Shown here: one piece after another, positions 1-8,288 of the stretch
Position numbering within the stretch: the first letter of the stretch is position 1
Layout of the letters: every line of letters begins with the position of its first letter
Source: Methyloceanibacter stevinii
GTDB taxonomy: Bacteria > Pseudomonadota > Alphaproteobacteria > Rhizobiales > Methyloligellaceae
NCBI RefSeq assembly: GCF_001723355.1
Contig: NZ_LPWE01000001.1
Location: 1 to 64,000 of the forward strand
Reading direction: 5' to 3'
Length of the DNA: 64,000 nt
The notes under the pieces: generated by a model
What the model was told of the DNA's origin: nothing
Database searches by the model: none
The model's input: only the letters and a program-made list of their open reading frames with translations
Position numbers and translations under genes: made by a program

Positions 1-505
1 GCGGTGATCAAGGTCGCGGCGCCACCGAGATCGAGGTGAAGGAGAAGAAGACCGCGTCGACGATGCGCTGAACGCGACCCGTGCGGCCGTCGAGGAAGGC
101 ATCGTGCCGGGCGGCGGCGTTGCGCTGCTTCATGCCTCGAAGGGTCTGAAGGCCAAGGGCGACAACGACGATCAGGAGGCCGGCATCAACATCGTACGCC
201 GCGCGCTCCAGGCTCCGATCCGCCAGATCGCCGAGAATGCCGGCGTTGAAGGCTCCATCGTGGTCGGCAAGGTCATGGATCAGAAGTCGCCGACTTTCGG
301 CTACGACGCCCAGAACGACACCTATGTCGATCTGATCGACAAGGGCATCATCGACCCCGCCAAGGTGGTCCGCACGGCGCTGCAGGATGCCGCTTCCGTG
401 GCCGGCCTTCTGGTCACCACCGAGGCCGGTGTCGCCGAGCTGCCGAAGAAAGATGACCCCATGCCGATGCCTCCGGGCGGCATGGACGGCATGGGCATGA
501 TGTAG
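1..505 (+). CDS. groEL: Chaperonin GroEL, C-terminal part (frameshifted, cut by window edge)
   Basis: This is the C-terminal portion of the 60-kDa chaperonin that folds proteins in the cytosol with GroES. The reading frame from base 101 gives the GroEL signature VPGGGVALL followed by the equatorial domain and the hallmark Gly-Met-rich tail (MPMPPGG..GMGMM). Upstream of this, bases 1-15 read AVIKV, bases 21-50 read [10 protein letters not shown] in another frame, and bases 53 onward read [16 protein letters not shown] in a third. Together they match the canonical GroEL segment if one G is restored near base 16 and one near base 51. GroEL is normally essential, so two frameshifts in 40 bases look like sequence errors. 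Most of the gene lies upstream of the window. Confidence 0.95.
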
Positions 506-533
506 TCCACGCCTCTCAAGGCTAGAAACTACA

Positions 534-565
534 AGGGCCGTCCCTCGGGGCGGCCCTTTTTCTTT
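534..565 (+). terminator. Rho-independent terminator of groEL
   Basis: A perfect 7-bp GC-rich stem (AGGGCCG at 534-540 with CGGCCCT at 551-557) is followed by a T-rich tract (557-565). It lies 29 bases after the groEL stop and faces the same way, as expected for the end of a groESL transcript. Confidence 0.9.
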
Positions 566-646
566 GCTAGCAAACGGTGTGCTGTGGCAATATATTCAAC
601 CTATAGGTGTTACCAGACCGCAGCCCCATGGAAGACTGGAGGCGAC

Positions 647-877
647 ATGGCAGACGATCCTGCGAAGGTGAAAATCACCGCCGAAATATCGGCGACGCTT
701 TTTGAGACCTTGAAGAGCCTGGCTGAGCAGCGTGGCGTATCGGCCAACACCATTCTCTCTCAGGCCATCAGCACAGAGAACTTCATTTCTGAGAACGAAG
801 CCGCCGGTTCCAAGCTCCTCATCGAGAAGCCGAACCACACACTGACACAGGTGACCAGGAAAAAGCCGTCTATGTAG
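647..877 (+). CDS. Small ribbon-helix-helix-like protein
   Basis: This encodes 76 residues. The ATG at 647 is preferred over an upstream in-frame start because a GGAGG Shine-Dalgarno site lies four bases before it (638-642). The segment KVKITAEISATLFETLKSLAEQRGVSANTILSQAIS has the shape of a ribbon-helix-helix (Arc/CopG) fold: a short beta strand, then two helices with 'G(V)SANTIL' at the turn. This fold usually binds DNA as a dimer. The C-terminal 30 residues are polar and basic at the end (TRKKPSM). It is followed after 18 bases by a membrane protein, so the two are probably co-transcribed. The DNA-binding role is inferred from pattern only; the target is unknown. Confidence 0.6.
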   Translation: MADDPAKVKITAEISATLFETLKSLAEQRGVSANTILSQAISTENFISENEAAGSKLLIEKPNHTLTQVTRKKPSM

Positions 878-895
878 GGATGGGAGGTACGCCTC

Positions 896-1285
896 ATGAC
901 CGAGAATCCAGATGCTGGAAAGATGATCATCGATCTCACGAAACTTCACCCAGCCAGCGCGGCCGGTGCGGGAGGCGATGGCAATGGCGGCTTCACCACG
1001 ACGCCCTATGACCGCGAACGGAAACGGGAGACGATGCGCGGGTGGATCGCGATGCTGCTGCTCATAACGCTTCTTGTCGTGATCGGCACCATGATCGGCA
1101 TCGCCAGCTATTCCACCGTCGGCTGTCTGAGCAGCAATTCGGAATGCACAACCGAAGCGCTGCGACTAACCGGGATCCGATCGATCGGTGAAATCTTGCT
1201 GGCGCCACTTGTCGGCCTGGTGGGCGCCGTGACGGGCTTCTACTATGGCGAGAAAAGCGCGACCGAACGTCAGGGCGCTGGCTAG
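896..1285 (+). CDS. Two-helix membrane protein, unknown function
   Basis: This 129-residue protein has a polar, Gly-rich N-terminus (about 45 residues with charged KRE cluster), then a strong hydrophobic helix (WIAMLLLITLLVVIGTMIGIA, about 50-70) and a second one (GEILLAPLVGLVGAVTGFYYG, about 100-120), separated by a loop with two Cys residues (CLSSNSEC) that could form a disulfide in the periplasm. The C-terminal tail is short and charged. A GGAGGT site precedes the ATG at 896. It follows the ribbon-helix-helix-like gene with an 18-base gap. I do not recognise a characterised family. Confidence 0.6.
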   Translation: MTENPDAGKMIIDLTKLHPASAAGAGGDGNGGFTTTPYDRERKRETMRGWIAMLLLITLLVVIGTMIGIASYSTVGCLSSNSECTTEALRLTGIRSIGEILLAPLVGLVGAVTGFYYGEKSATERQGAG

Positions 1286-1306
1286 GCAAATTCGGACCGG
1301 AGCGAT

Positions 1307-2026
1307 TTAGTCCACGAGGCATCCGGCCGCCGCGTCGAGCCCGGCCGGCTGACCCCAATCGTTGGCGGGCACGTTGGGGAACGACTTGCCGAAGTCCTGC
1401 TTCACCATCTCGAACTTGAGCGGCACGTTCGAGCTATCCGGAAAATCCACGACCCAGAAATAGTCGTGATTGCCGGACGGCCATTCGCGCGGCACGCCCG
1501 GCAGGATGTCGAGGTGGAGGAGCTGCCTCAGCGTGACAGCGGCCTCGCGCTCGTATTTCTTGTCGTATTCGGGGTCGGCGATGTGCCGTCGGTCCCAGAC
1601 CATGACGATCGTCTTGCCCTTGAGCGCCGGATTGTTGAGCACGTTGCCAGCGGCCTCGCGCGTGCGCTCGTGCAATGCCTCCTCCAACTTCTTGGGGTCG
1701 TCCTGCGGGAGCACCGAATAGTGGATCACGGGCTTGCGCCAGCTCGACGAGGCGGGCGTCACGGTCGCGACCGTATGGGGCGTGATGGCGAAGAAGAACG
1801 CGGGCGCCGTACCCTCGCTAAAGAGGGATTTTGCGGCCTTCTCGCCAAGATAGTTGTAGTGCAGGCCTTGCGCGCGCTGACTTCCGATCTCGCAGAGTTG
1901 CCAGGCATCCGCCGCTTCGGCGCTGGTCAGGATCACGATACCGGCCGGCGCGGCCAAAGCGGCGACTGGCAAGACAGCAGCCGGCACGGCGAGCGATAGG
2001 ACGAGCGCTAAAATCGAGCTGCGCAT
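1307..2026 (-). CDS. Secreted protein resembling a degenerate histidine phosphatase
   Basis: This encodes 239 residues beginning with a signal peptide (MRSSILALVLSLAVPAAVLP..ALAAP). The ATG at 2026 is chosen over a longer frame because the signal peptide starts there and the upstream extension is out of character. The layout resembles bacterial histidine-phosphatase-superfamily proteins: a first strand 'IVILTSAEAADAW', then 'CEIGSQRAQGL', then 'PAFFFAITPHTVATVTP', then 'GKTIVMVWDRRHI' and 'WPSGNHDYFWVVDF'. In active members the first strand carries Arg-His-Gly/Ala-Glu; here it reads Thr-Ser-Ala-Glu, so the catalytic His is missing. It is the last gene of the minus-strand his run, 119 bases after hisG. 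Assignment to the family is tentative. Confidence 0.5.
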   Translation of the reverse strand: MRSSILALVLSLAVPAAVLPVAALAAPAGIVILTSAEAADAWQLCEIGSQRAQGLHYNYLGEKAAKSLFSEGTAPAFFFAITPHTVATVTPASSSWRKPVIHYSVLPQDDPKKLEEALHERTREAAGNVLNNPALKGKTIVMVWDRRHIADPEYDKKYEREAAVTLRQLLHLDILPGVPREWPSGNHDYFWVVDFPDSSNVPLKFEMVKQDFGKSFPNVPANDWGQPAGLDAAAGCLVD

Positions 2027-2145
2027 GGATGGCCCCTTCGGATTGCATTTACAAAACGGGGCCGAGCCTAGCCACGGCGGCCGGTCGTCGCCAGGGACCT
2101 CAACGCAAACGTGATCGACCGTGAGCGGTGAGCCCGAGAAATCGC

Positions 2146-2847
2146 TCAGCCTGAGAGCGCGCCGAGGATCGCCGCCTTGAGCTCCTTGGCCCGCCCGTCC
2201 CAACTGGCGCGCTTGGCTGCCAGAAGGTGGGCTTGCGACTTCAGAATGAGACCGTCCTCGAGCACTTTGAGGTGGTTCGCCTTCAGCGTCGTCCCGGTGC
2301 TCGTGATGTCCACGATGAGTTCGGACGTGCCGGTGGCGGGCGTCGCCTCCGTGGCGCCGACGCTCTCGACAATACGGTACCCGGTGACGCCCTTCTGCGC
2401 GAAGTAGCGCCGCGTCAGGTTCATGTATTTGGTAGCGACACGCAGGCCCCGGCCGTGGCTGCGGGCGAATTGCTCGGCTACGTCTTCCAGGTCCGCCATG
2501 CGCGACACGTCGAGCCAGCACTCGGGCACGGCCACGACCACATCCGCGTGGCCGAAGCCCAGCGGCGCCAGGAACTCGATACGGCTGTCGACGTCATGCA
2601 AACTCTCGCGCACGAGATCTTCGCCGGTAATGCCGAGGTGCACGCGGCCCGCGCGCAGCTGGTGCACGATCTCGGCCGCGGAGGTGTACTCCACGGCGAC
2701 ATCGGGCAGTCCGTCGAGCTGGCCGCGATAGCCGCGCTCATGGCCTTTGACCCGCAAGGTATAGCCCGCCGCTTCGAACAGGCTCGCGGCCTGCTCCTTC
2801 AATCGCCCTTTCGAAGGGACGGCGATGACGAGGGACGGCGCGCTCAT
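2146..2847 (-). CDS. hisG: ATP phosphoribosyltransferase, short-form catalytic subunit HisG
   Basis: HisG catalyses the first step of histidine synthesis, joining ATP and PRPP to form phosphoribosyl-ATP in the cytosol. The 233-residue length is that of the short form (HisG-S), which lacks the C-terminal regulatory domain and needs HisZ. Visible motifs are the N-terminal 'IAVPSKGRLKEQ', 'GITGEDLVRE' and the PRPP-binding loop 'ELIVDITSTGTTLKAN'. Its ATG (2847) overlaps the stop of hisZ by four bases (ATGA), so the two subunits are translationally coupled. Confidence 0.95.
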   Translation of the reverse strand: MSAPSLVIAVPSKGRLKEQAASLFEAAGYTLRVKGHERGYRGQLDGLPDVAVEYTSAAEIVHQLRAGRVHLGITGEDLVRESLHDVDSRIEFLAPLGFGHADVVVAVPECWLDVSRMADLEDVAEQFARSHGRGLRVATKYMNLTRRYFAQKGVTGYRIVESVGATEATPATGTSELIVDITSTGTTLKANHLKVLEDGLILKSQAHLLAAKRASWDGRAKELKAAILGALSG

Positions 2848-4022
2848 GACGATGCCCTCCCCACGGCGGCGAGCAGGCGCTCGGTGTGGATGGCCGTGCC
2901 GACGGCCGGCACCGGGGTTGGGGCGCCGAGTGCCGTCAACAGATTGTCGTAGCGGCCGCCGCCGGCGACGGGCTCGGTCTCGTCCATCCCCGGCGCGCCG
3001 ATCTGGAAGACAAGGCCCGAATAGTATTCCAGCTTGCGGCCGAACTCCGTCGCGAAGGTCGCATTCGTCAGATCGACGCCCTGCTGCTCCAGCAGGTCGA
3101 AGCGGGACACGACCGTGGAGAGCGCCTCATCGATATCGAGCCCCGCGCCGCGCGCGATCATGGCGATCTTGTCGACAGCCTCGCGCGGCGGGGCGGACAC
3201 GCCGAGATAATACTCGATGACCGTAGCCACTTCGCGCGGCAGTGTGTCGGCGAGAAGATCCGCCGCCCGATCGAGCAGGCGTGTGGCGATCTCCCGCAAG
3301 GTCCGATTGCCCGCAAGGGGAATGCCCTCGGCCTCGAGGTAGCCGGATACGATGTCCTCCGCCTCTTCCTGACTCTTGCCTGCGATTTTCTCGCCAAGCG
3401 CCGTCAGGATACGGTCGGGCTCGATGCGCGTGCCCTTTGCGAGCTGGTCCACAAGCGCGTGGAAGCTCGGCGGGCGCCAGAAATAGTGGCGCAGCTTGAG
3501 CCGCCAGCGCTCCGGCAAATCCAGTGCGTCGATCAGCGCGTAGAACAGCGCGATGTCGCCGAAGCCGATACGATAGTCGGACAGCCCAGCGCTTCGCACC
3601 GCCTGCACGGCGAGCAGCAGCACTTCCACGTCGGCGGCGGCCTTGTCGGGCGCGCCGAAACATTCCACGCCCGCCTGGCGGAATTCGCGCGGGTGCATGA
3701 CGCTCGGGCCCAGCGGCTGAAACCGAAATGCGGGGCCGTTGTAGCAATAACGGGCTTCTGCGTCGGCTTGCGGGTGACGCTCCAGGTAGAGCCGGGAGAC
3801 GGGCACGGTGAGATCCGGGCGCAGGCACAGTTCCTCGCCCGCGAGATCGGTGAAGACGTAGGAACGCGCGCGGATCTGCTCGCCGATCTGATCGAGAAAG
3901 ACGCCAGCGGGCTGGATGATCGCGGGTGCCACGAATTCATACCCGGCCTCCCCAAACAGCGCGACGAGATCGCGGGCCTGGCCTTCGAGGGCTTCGAACG
4001 CTTTGGCGGATTCGGCGGTCAT
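2844..4022 (-). CDS. hisZ: ATP phosphoribosyltransferase regulatory subunit HisZ
   Basis: HisZ is a HisRS paralogue without aminoacylation activity; it forms a hetero-octamer with short HisG and carries feedback control by histidine. The protein (392 residues from the ATG at 4022) starts 'MTAESAKAFEALEGQARDL' and keeps the class II synthetase-like core: 'LRPDLTVPVSRLYLE', 'RYCYNGPAFRFQPLG', and 'FGRKLEYYSGLVFQIG' followed by 'VAGGGRYDNLL'. It begins five bases after the hisS stop and its 3' end overlaps hisG by four bases. The ORF can be opened further upstream, but that extension lies inside hisS and is not HisZ-like. Confidence 0.93.
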   Translation of the reverse strand: MTAESAKAFEALEGQARDLVALFGEAGYEFVAPAIIQPAGVFLDQIGEQIRARSYVFTDLAGEELCLRPDLTVPVSRLYLERHPQADAEARYCYNGPAFRFQPLGPSVMHPREFRQAGVECFGAPDKAAADVEVLLLAVQAVRSAGLSDYRIGFGDIALFYALIDALDLPERWRLKLRHYFWRPPSFHALVDQLAKGTRIEPDRILTALGEKIAGKSQEEAEDIVSGYLEAEGIPLAGNRTLREIATRLLDRAADLLADTLPREVATVIEYYLGVSAPPREAVDKIAMIARGAGLDIDEALSTVVSRFDLLEQQGVDLTNATFATEFGRKLEYYSGLVFQIGAPGMDETEPVAGGGRYDNLLTALGAPTPVPAVGTAIHTERLLAAVGRASS

Positions 4023-4026
4023 GGGA

Positions 4027-5562
4027 TTACGCCTTGTACCGGTCGAGGACCTTGCGCACGCCGGCGACGAGTTCGGCCTCCGGCACGGCAAACTGCGCCT
4101 CGGCCTGTTTCTTCAAATACTCTTCGCGATCCTCGATCTTGGTGAGACCGGCGCCGAGTACGAGATCCTTGATCTGAACTTCGCCGCGCTCTTTCTCATC
4201 GCCGCCTTGGATGACGACGCAGGGGCTGCCGCGCTTGTCAGCGTATTTCATCTGCGCCTTCATGCCGGACGAGCCGAGATAGAGCTCGGCGCGAAGGCCT
4301 GCGTCGCGCAAGGTCTTGACCATTTTCTGGTAGTCGCCGAGGCGGTCCTTGTCGAAGACGAGCACGACCACGGGGCCGCGGGTCTCATCGCCCTTGTACT
4401 TGCCGAGAAGCTGCAGGCCGAACAGAAGGCGCGATACGCCGACCGAGATGCCCGTGGCAGGGACACGTTCGCCGGTGAAGCGCGCCACGAGTCCGTCATA
4501 GCGCCCGCCGCTCATCACGGAGCCCAGCCGGATGGTCTGTCCCCGTTGATCTTTGATCGTGGGCGTCAGCTCCGTCTCGAACACGGGGCCGGTGTAGTAC
4601 TCCAGGCCGCGCACGATGGAGGGGTCGAATCTGATCCTGTCGGAGCCATAGCCAGAAGCTGAGACGAGTTCGAACAGCTCCTCCAAATCTCGAATTGCTT
4701 CCTCGGCTGACTGCGACGACCCCAAGGTGGCTAACAAGCCAACAAGCGTATTGACGTTGGAGTAGGACCCGTCCTGCTCAAAGCGCTCAAGGTCACGCCC
4801 AAACAGGAAGTCGCAAATGAATCGGATCTTGTCTTCCGGTAAGCCCGCTCCCTCGGTGAAGTCACCGCTATCGTCTTTGCGACCCTTGCCTAGCAGCGCC
4901 CGTACCCCGTCTTCTCCGAGTCGATCGTACTTGTCGATTGCTCGCAGGACGGTGAGACGAGTTTTGGTGTCGTCCGCCGCGAGCCCAGCGCCTTCCAGCA
5001 ATCCATCGAGAATCTTGCGGCTGTTGACCTTCACCACATAGTCGCCGCGCGGGACGCCGAGCGCCTCCATGGTGTCGGCAGCGAGCATGCACAGTTCTGC
5101 ATCGGCCGCGACGGAGGGCGCGCCGACCGTATCGGCATCGAACTGCATGAACTGGCGGAAGCGGCCGGGGCCCGGCTTCTCGTTGCGCCAGACGGGGCCC
5201 GTCTGATAGCGGCGGAAGGGCTTGGGCAGGGTCTGATAGTTCTCGGCCACGTAGCGGGCGAGCGGCGCCGTCAGGTCGTAGCGCAGCGAGAGCCATTGCT
5301 CGTCGTCGTCCTGGAAGGAGAACACGCCCGCGTTGGGCCGGTCCTCGTCGGGCAGGAACTTGCCGAGCGCGTCGGTGTATTCGATGGCCGGCGTCGCCAG
5401 CGGCTCGAACCCGTAGAGCTCGAACACCTGCTTGATCGTGGCCAGCATCGCCTCGGTCGCGCGAATCTCCTGCGCCGAAGCGTCTTGCAGGCCTTTGGGC
5501 AGGCGCGCCGCGGGGCGCGTGTTCTCTGAACCCTGCCCGGGCTTATCGTCGTTCTTGCTCAT
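4027..5562 (-). CDS. hisS: Histidyl-tRNA synthetase, alphaproteobacterial type
   Basis: HisRS charges tRNA-His with histidine. The 511-residue class II enzyme shows motif 2 around residues 119-140 ([20 protein letters not shown]), the histidine-binding '[12 protein letters not shown]' and motif 3 '[13 protein letters not shown]', with a C-terminal anticodon-binding domain ('[16 protein letters not shown]..'). The motif-2 loop reads EKPGPGR where bacterial HisRS such as E. coli has ERPQ-type residues that contact G-1 of tRNA-His. This divergence is a known feature of an alphaproteobacterial HisRS subgroup whose tRNA-His lacks G-1. The ATG at 5562 is preferred to an upstream in-frame TTG. It heads the hisS-hisZ-hisG unit. 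Confidence 0.95.
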   Translation of the reverse strand: MSKNDDKPGQGSENTRPAARLPKGLQDASAQEIRATEAMLATIKQVFELYGFEPLATPAIEYTDALGKFLPDEDRPNAGVFSFQDDDEQWLSLRYDLTAPLARYVAENYQTLPKPFRRYQTGPVWRNEKPGPGRFRQFMQFDADTVGAPSVAADAELCMLAADTMEALGVPRGDYVVKVNSRKILDGLLEGAGLAADDTKTRLTVLRAIDKYDRLGEDGVRALLGKGRKDDSGDFTEGAGLPEDKIRFICDFLFGRDLERFEQDGSYSNVNTLVGLLATLGSSQSAEEAIRDLEELFELVSASGYGSDRIRFDPSIVRGLEYYTGPVFETELTPTIKDQRGQTIRLGSVMSGGRYDGLVARFTGERVPATGISVGVSRLLFGLQLLGKYKGDETRGPVVVLVFDKDRLGDYQKMVKTLRDAGLRAELYLGSSGMKAQMKYADKRGSPCVVIQGGDEKERGEVQIKDLVLGAGLTKIEDREEYLKKQAEAQFAVPEAELVAGVRKVLDRYKA

Positions 5563-5669
5563 GAGGGATGCGGCAGATTTCAATTAGCTTTTGCCGCCGC
5601 GTTCTAGCCCATCGCTCCCCTGCCAGCAAGCAATGGGCCTTGTTCGCCCCGGGACTAATTGGCCGGAGA

Positions 5670-7046
5670 CTAATCGGCGAGCGCCTTTTCCTTGGCCGAG
5701 GCCTTGGCCATCTCGACCAGCGCCTCGATGGGGTGGGCGCGGTTGCGCATCTTCGACAGGGCCGGCGGGCATGGGCCGCCGGTGGCCCAGTCGAGAAGCT
5801 CCACCGTGTGGACGATCGGGATGTCCGTTCCGGCCTTTATCTGGGTCATACAGCCGATATTGCCCGTGACGATCACGTCCGGGGCAATCGATTCGATGTT
5901 CTTCACCTTGCGGTCCCGGAGTTCGGCGGACAGTTCCGGCTCGACGATGTTGTAGGTGCCGGCGGAGCCGCAGCACAGATGCCCCTCCGGGATCTCGGTC
6001 AGGGTGTAGCCCGCCTGTTCCAGGAGCTGCCGGGGCAACTCCTCGAGCTTCTGCCCGTGGCCCAAGGAGCAGGCCGAGTGATAGGCGACCTTGAGCCCGG
6101 TCCACATCACCGGGGGATTGAGCGAAATCTCGTTTAGGAACTCGGTCGCATCGCGCGCCAGTCCGCCCACATATTCCGCCCGCTCGGCGTAGCCATGGTC
6201 GCGCTCCAGGAGACTACCGTAGTCCTTGAGCATGGTGCCGCAGCCGCTCGCGGTCGGGATGATGGCGTCCAGCAGACGCTCGCGCATGACGGCCGTCAGC
6301 GCATCGATGTTCCGGCGTGCGTGGGCACGTGCTTCCTCGTCGCGCCCCAGATGATGGGAGAGCGCGCCGCAACAACCTTCGTCCTTCACGACCATCACGT
6401 CCACGCCGTGGCGGCGCAGGAGACGGATAGCCGCCCTGTTGATTTGCGGCGCCAACACCTCCTGAACGCAGCCCAGCATGATGGCCACACGCTTCGGCTG
6501 CGGCCTCTTAGGATTGTAGGCGGAGCGCGGACGCAGAATTTTGAGCTTCAGCGCGTCCTTCGGGACCAGCTCCAGCGCCGCAGCGATGCGTTTCATGCCG
6601 AGCTTGCCGATCACGTCGCGGAAGGGCCGGGCGAACCAGCCGAGGATCAGCATGGCCTTGAACCGGCTCGGATAGGGCAACACCCGGCTCAGGAACATGC
6701 GCATGGTGTTCTTGTTCGGGCTGCGGTGTCCGCGCTGCTCGATGCGCGTGCGCGCGAGATCGACCAGATGCATGTAGTCGACGCCGCTGGGGCATGCGGT
6801 CATGCAGCCGAGGCACGAAAGACAGCGGTCGATGTGGTGAACCGTCGACGCCGGCACGTCGCGCGTTTCGAACATCTGCTTCATCAGATAGATACGCCCG
6901 CGCGGGCTGTCCCGCTCGTCGCCGGTCAGCACATAGGTGGGGCAGGTCGCCGTGCACAGACCGCAATGGACGCAGCGGCGCAGGATCTCGTCCGCCCGCG
7001 CGATGGACGGGTCTCCAAGCTGCATGGAGTTGAAGTTGGTTTCCAT
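5670..7046 (-). CDS. glcF: Glycolate oxidase iron-sulfur subunit GlcF
   Basis: GlcF is the Fe-S subunit of membrane-associated glycolate dehydrogenase (GlcDEF), passing electrons from glycolate oxidation toward quinone. The 458-residue protein has two N-terminal [4Fe-4S] ferredoxin motifs (CVHCGLCTATCP and CLSCLGCMTACP) and two downstream CCG-domain motifs (EGCCGALSHH and LCCGSAGTYN), as expected for the family. It starts six bases after the glcE stop and is the last gene of glcD-glcE-glcF; hisS follows 107 bases later on the same strand. Confidence 0.95.
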   Translation of the reverse strand: METNFNSMQLGDPSIARADEILRRCVHCGLCTATCPTYVLTGDERDSPRGRIYLMKQMFETRDVPASTVHHIDRCLSCLGCMTACPSGVDYMHLVDLARTRIEQRGHRSPNKNTMRMFLSRVLPYPSRFKAMLILGWFARPFRDVIGKLGMKRIAAALELVPKDALKLKILRPRSAYNPKRPQPKRVAIMLGCVQEVLAPQINRAAIRLLRRHGVDVMVVKDEGCCGALSHHLGRDEEARAHARRNIDALTAVMRERLLDAIIPTASGCGTMLKDYGSLLERDHGYAERAEYVGGLARDATEFLNEISLNPPVMWTGLKVAYHSACSLGHGQKLEELPRQLLEQAGYTLTEIPEGHLCCGSAGTYNIVEPELSAELRDRKVKNIESIAPDVIVTGNIGCMTQIKAGTDIPIVHTVELLDWATGGPCPPALSKMRNRAHPIEALVEMAKASAKEKALAD

Positions 7047-7052
7047 CGCGCG

Positions 7053-8288
7053 CTACTGGCCCCTGTACAGCCGGCCGGGGTTGAAAAGCCCAAGCGGATC
7101 GAACGCGTGTTTCAGCTTCGCCGCCAGGACATCGTGCGGCGGCTCCAGAGGCTGAAACACATCAGTCTCCTTGCGAATGGCCGCATCCGCGCGGATGAGG
7201 GTGGCATGGCCGCCGAACTCCGCAAGCTGACGGCGAATATCGACCGCGGCCGCGTCGGTCAAGGACGGCGTCTCGATCCAAAGAAGACCGCCGGACCAAT
7301 CGTAGGCCACATGGACGTCCACCTTACGCGCGAGGTTGCCGACCAGCGTCGCCGCCTTGCTCGGAACCGTGGAGACGCGCCACAGCGGATGCTTCGTGCC
7401 CTGGAACATCTTCAGCGATCGCACGTCCTTCCAGAAGGTCTGGCTGCGATCGGTATCGAGTTCGAGTTCCGGCCCATAGGCGAGCAGCGCCTCGCGCAGT
7501 CGGCTGGTGCGATACCGGGCCGAGGCGGGAAAGCTCTCCACGCGGATCGCCGTCACGGCCTTGCCGTTCCCGGCGAGGTCGGCATCCGACAGCCGGGCGG
7601 CGAGCGGAGCATGAAGATGAACCGTACCGGACACCTCGTAGGGCGTGCCCATCGCAAGACACAGAGCTTCGACGGCGGCGAAATCGGTAAGCCCGAAAAA
7701 CACGAGCGTCCGGGATTCGCGCTGTACCGGTAGGACTTTCAGCGCAACTTCGCACATCACGGCGAGCGTGCCCCAGGACCCGACCAGCGTCCGGGCGATA
7801 TCGTAGCCGGTCACGTTCTTCATAACGCGCCCGCCCGACTTGATGATCTCGCCGCGCCCGTTCACAGCGGTGACGCCGAGAACGTGATCGCGCACTGCTC
7901 CTTTGAGAATGCGGCGGCTGCCGGAGATGTTCGTCGCGACGAGACCGCCGACGGTGCCCTCGCCCGGGCCGTAGCCCATTACCGGCGCGATATCGACGGG
8001 CTCGCAGGCGAGTTCCTGATCGTTCTCCGCAAGCGCCGCTTCGATCTCCGTCAGCGGCGTCCCGCATTTGGCCACCATCACGAGCTCGGTTGGCTCATAG
8101 AGGGTGATGCCCTTCATGTTCTCGGTGCTGACAACCGCGCCCGCACGGACCGCATGGCCCAACTCGCGCTTGGTGCCCTTGCCCATGATCTCCAGGGGCG
8201 TGCGGGACTCGGCGGCTTCGAGGACGATCTGCGACAGTTCCTCTTCCGTCTGCGGCGCGTGGAAACCAAGGCGCATGTGAGCCGTCAC
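7053..8288 (-). CDS. glcE: Glycolate oxidase FAD-binding subunit GlcE
   Basis: GlcE is the smaller FAD-binding subunit of glycolate oxidase. The 411-residue protein carries a PCMH-type FAD domain with 'GPGEGTVGGLVATNISGSRR' and 'VMKNVTGYDIARTLVGSWGTLAV', both diagnostic. The GTG at 8288 is supported because it overlaps the glcD stop by four bases (GTGA); an ATG four codons downstream (8276) is the alternative. It lies between glcD and glcF. Confidence 0.95.
   Translation of the reverse strand: MTAHMRLGFHAPQTEEELSQIVLEAAESRTPLEIMGKGTKRELGHAVRAGAVVSTENMKGITLYEPTELVMVAKCGTPLTEIEAALAENDQELACEPVDIAPVMGYGPGEGTVGGLVATNISGSRRILKGAVRDHVLGVTAVNGRGEIIKSGGRVMKNVTGYDIARTLVGSWGTLAVMCEVALKVLPVQRESRTLVFFGLTDFAAVEALCLAMGTPYEVSGTVHLHAPLAARLSDADLAGNGKAVTAIRVESFPASARYRTSRLREALLAYGPELELDTDRSQTFWKDVRSLKMFQGTKHPLWRVSTVPSKAATLVGNLARKVDVHVAYDWSGGLLWIETPSLTDAAAVDIRRQLAEFGGHATLIRADAAIRKETDVFQPLEPPHDVLAAKLKHAFDPLGLFNPGRLYRGQ

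Noticed and set aside
2886..4145. 419-residue plus-strand ORF opposite hisZ
   Set aside because: Antisense shadow without any recognised motif; hisZ on the minus strand is clear.
6195..7733. 512-residue plus-strand ORF opposite glcF/glcE
   Set aside because: It is a shadow of the minus-strand glc genes: no family motifs, and the glc frames have full catalytic signatures.
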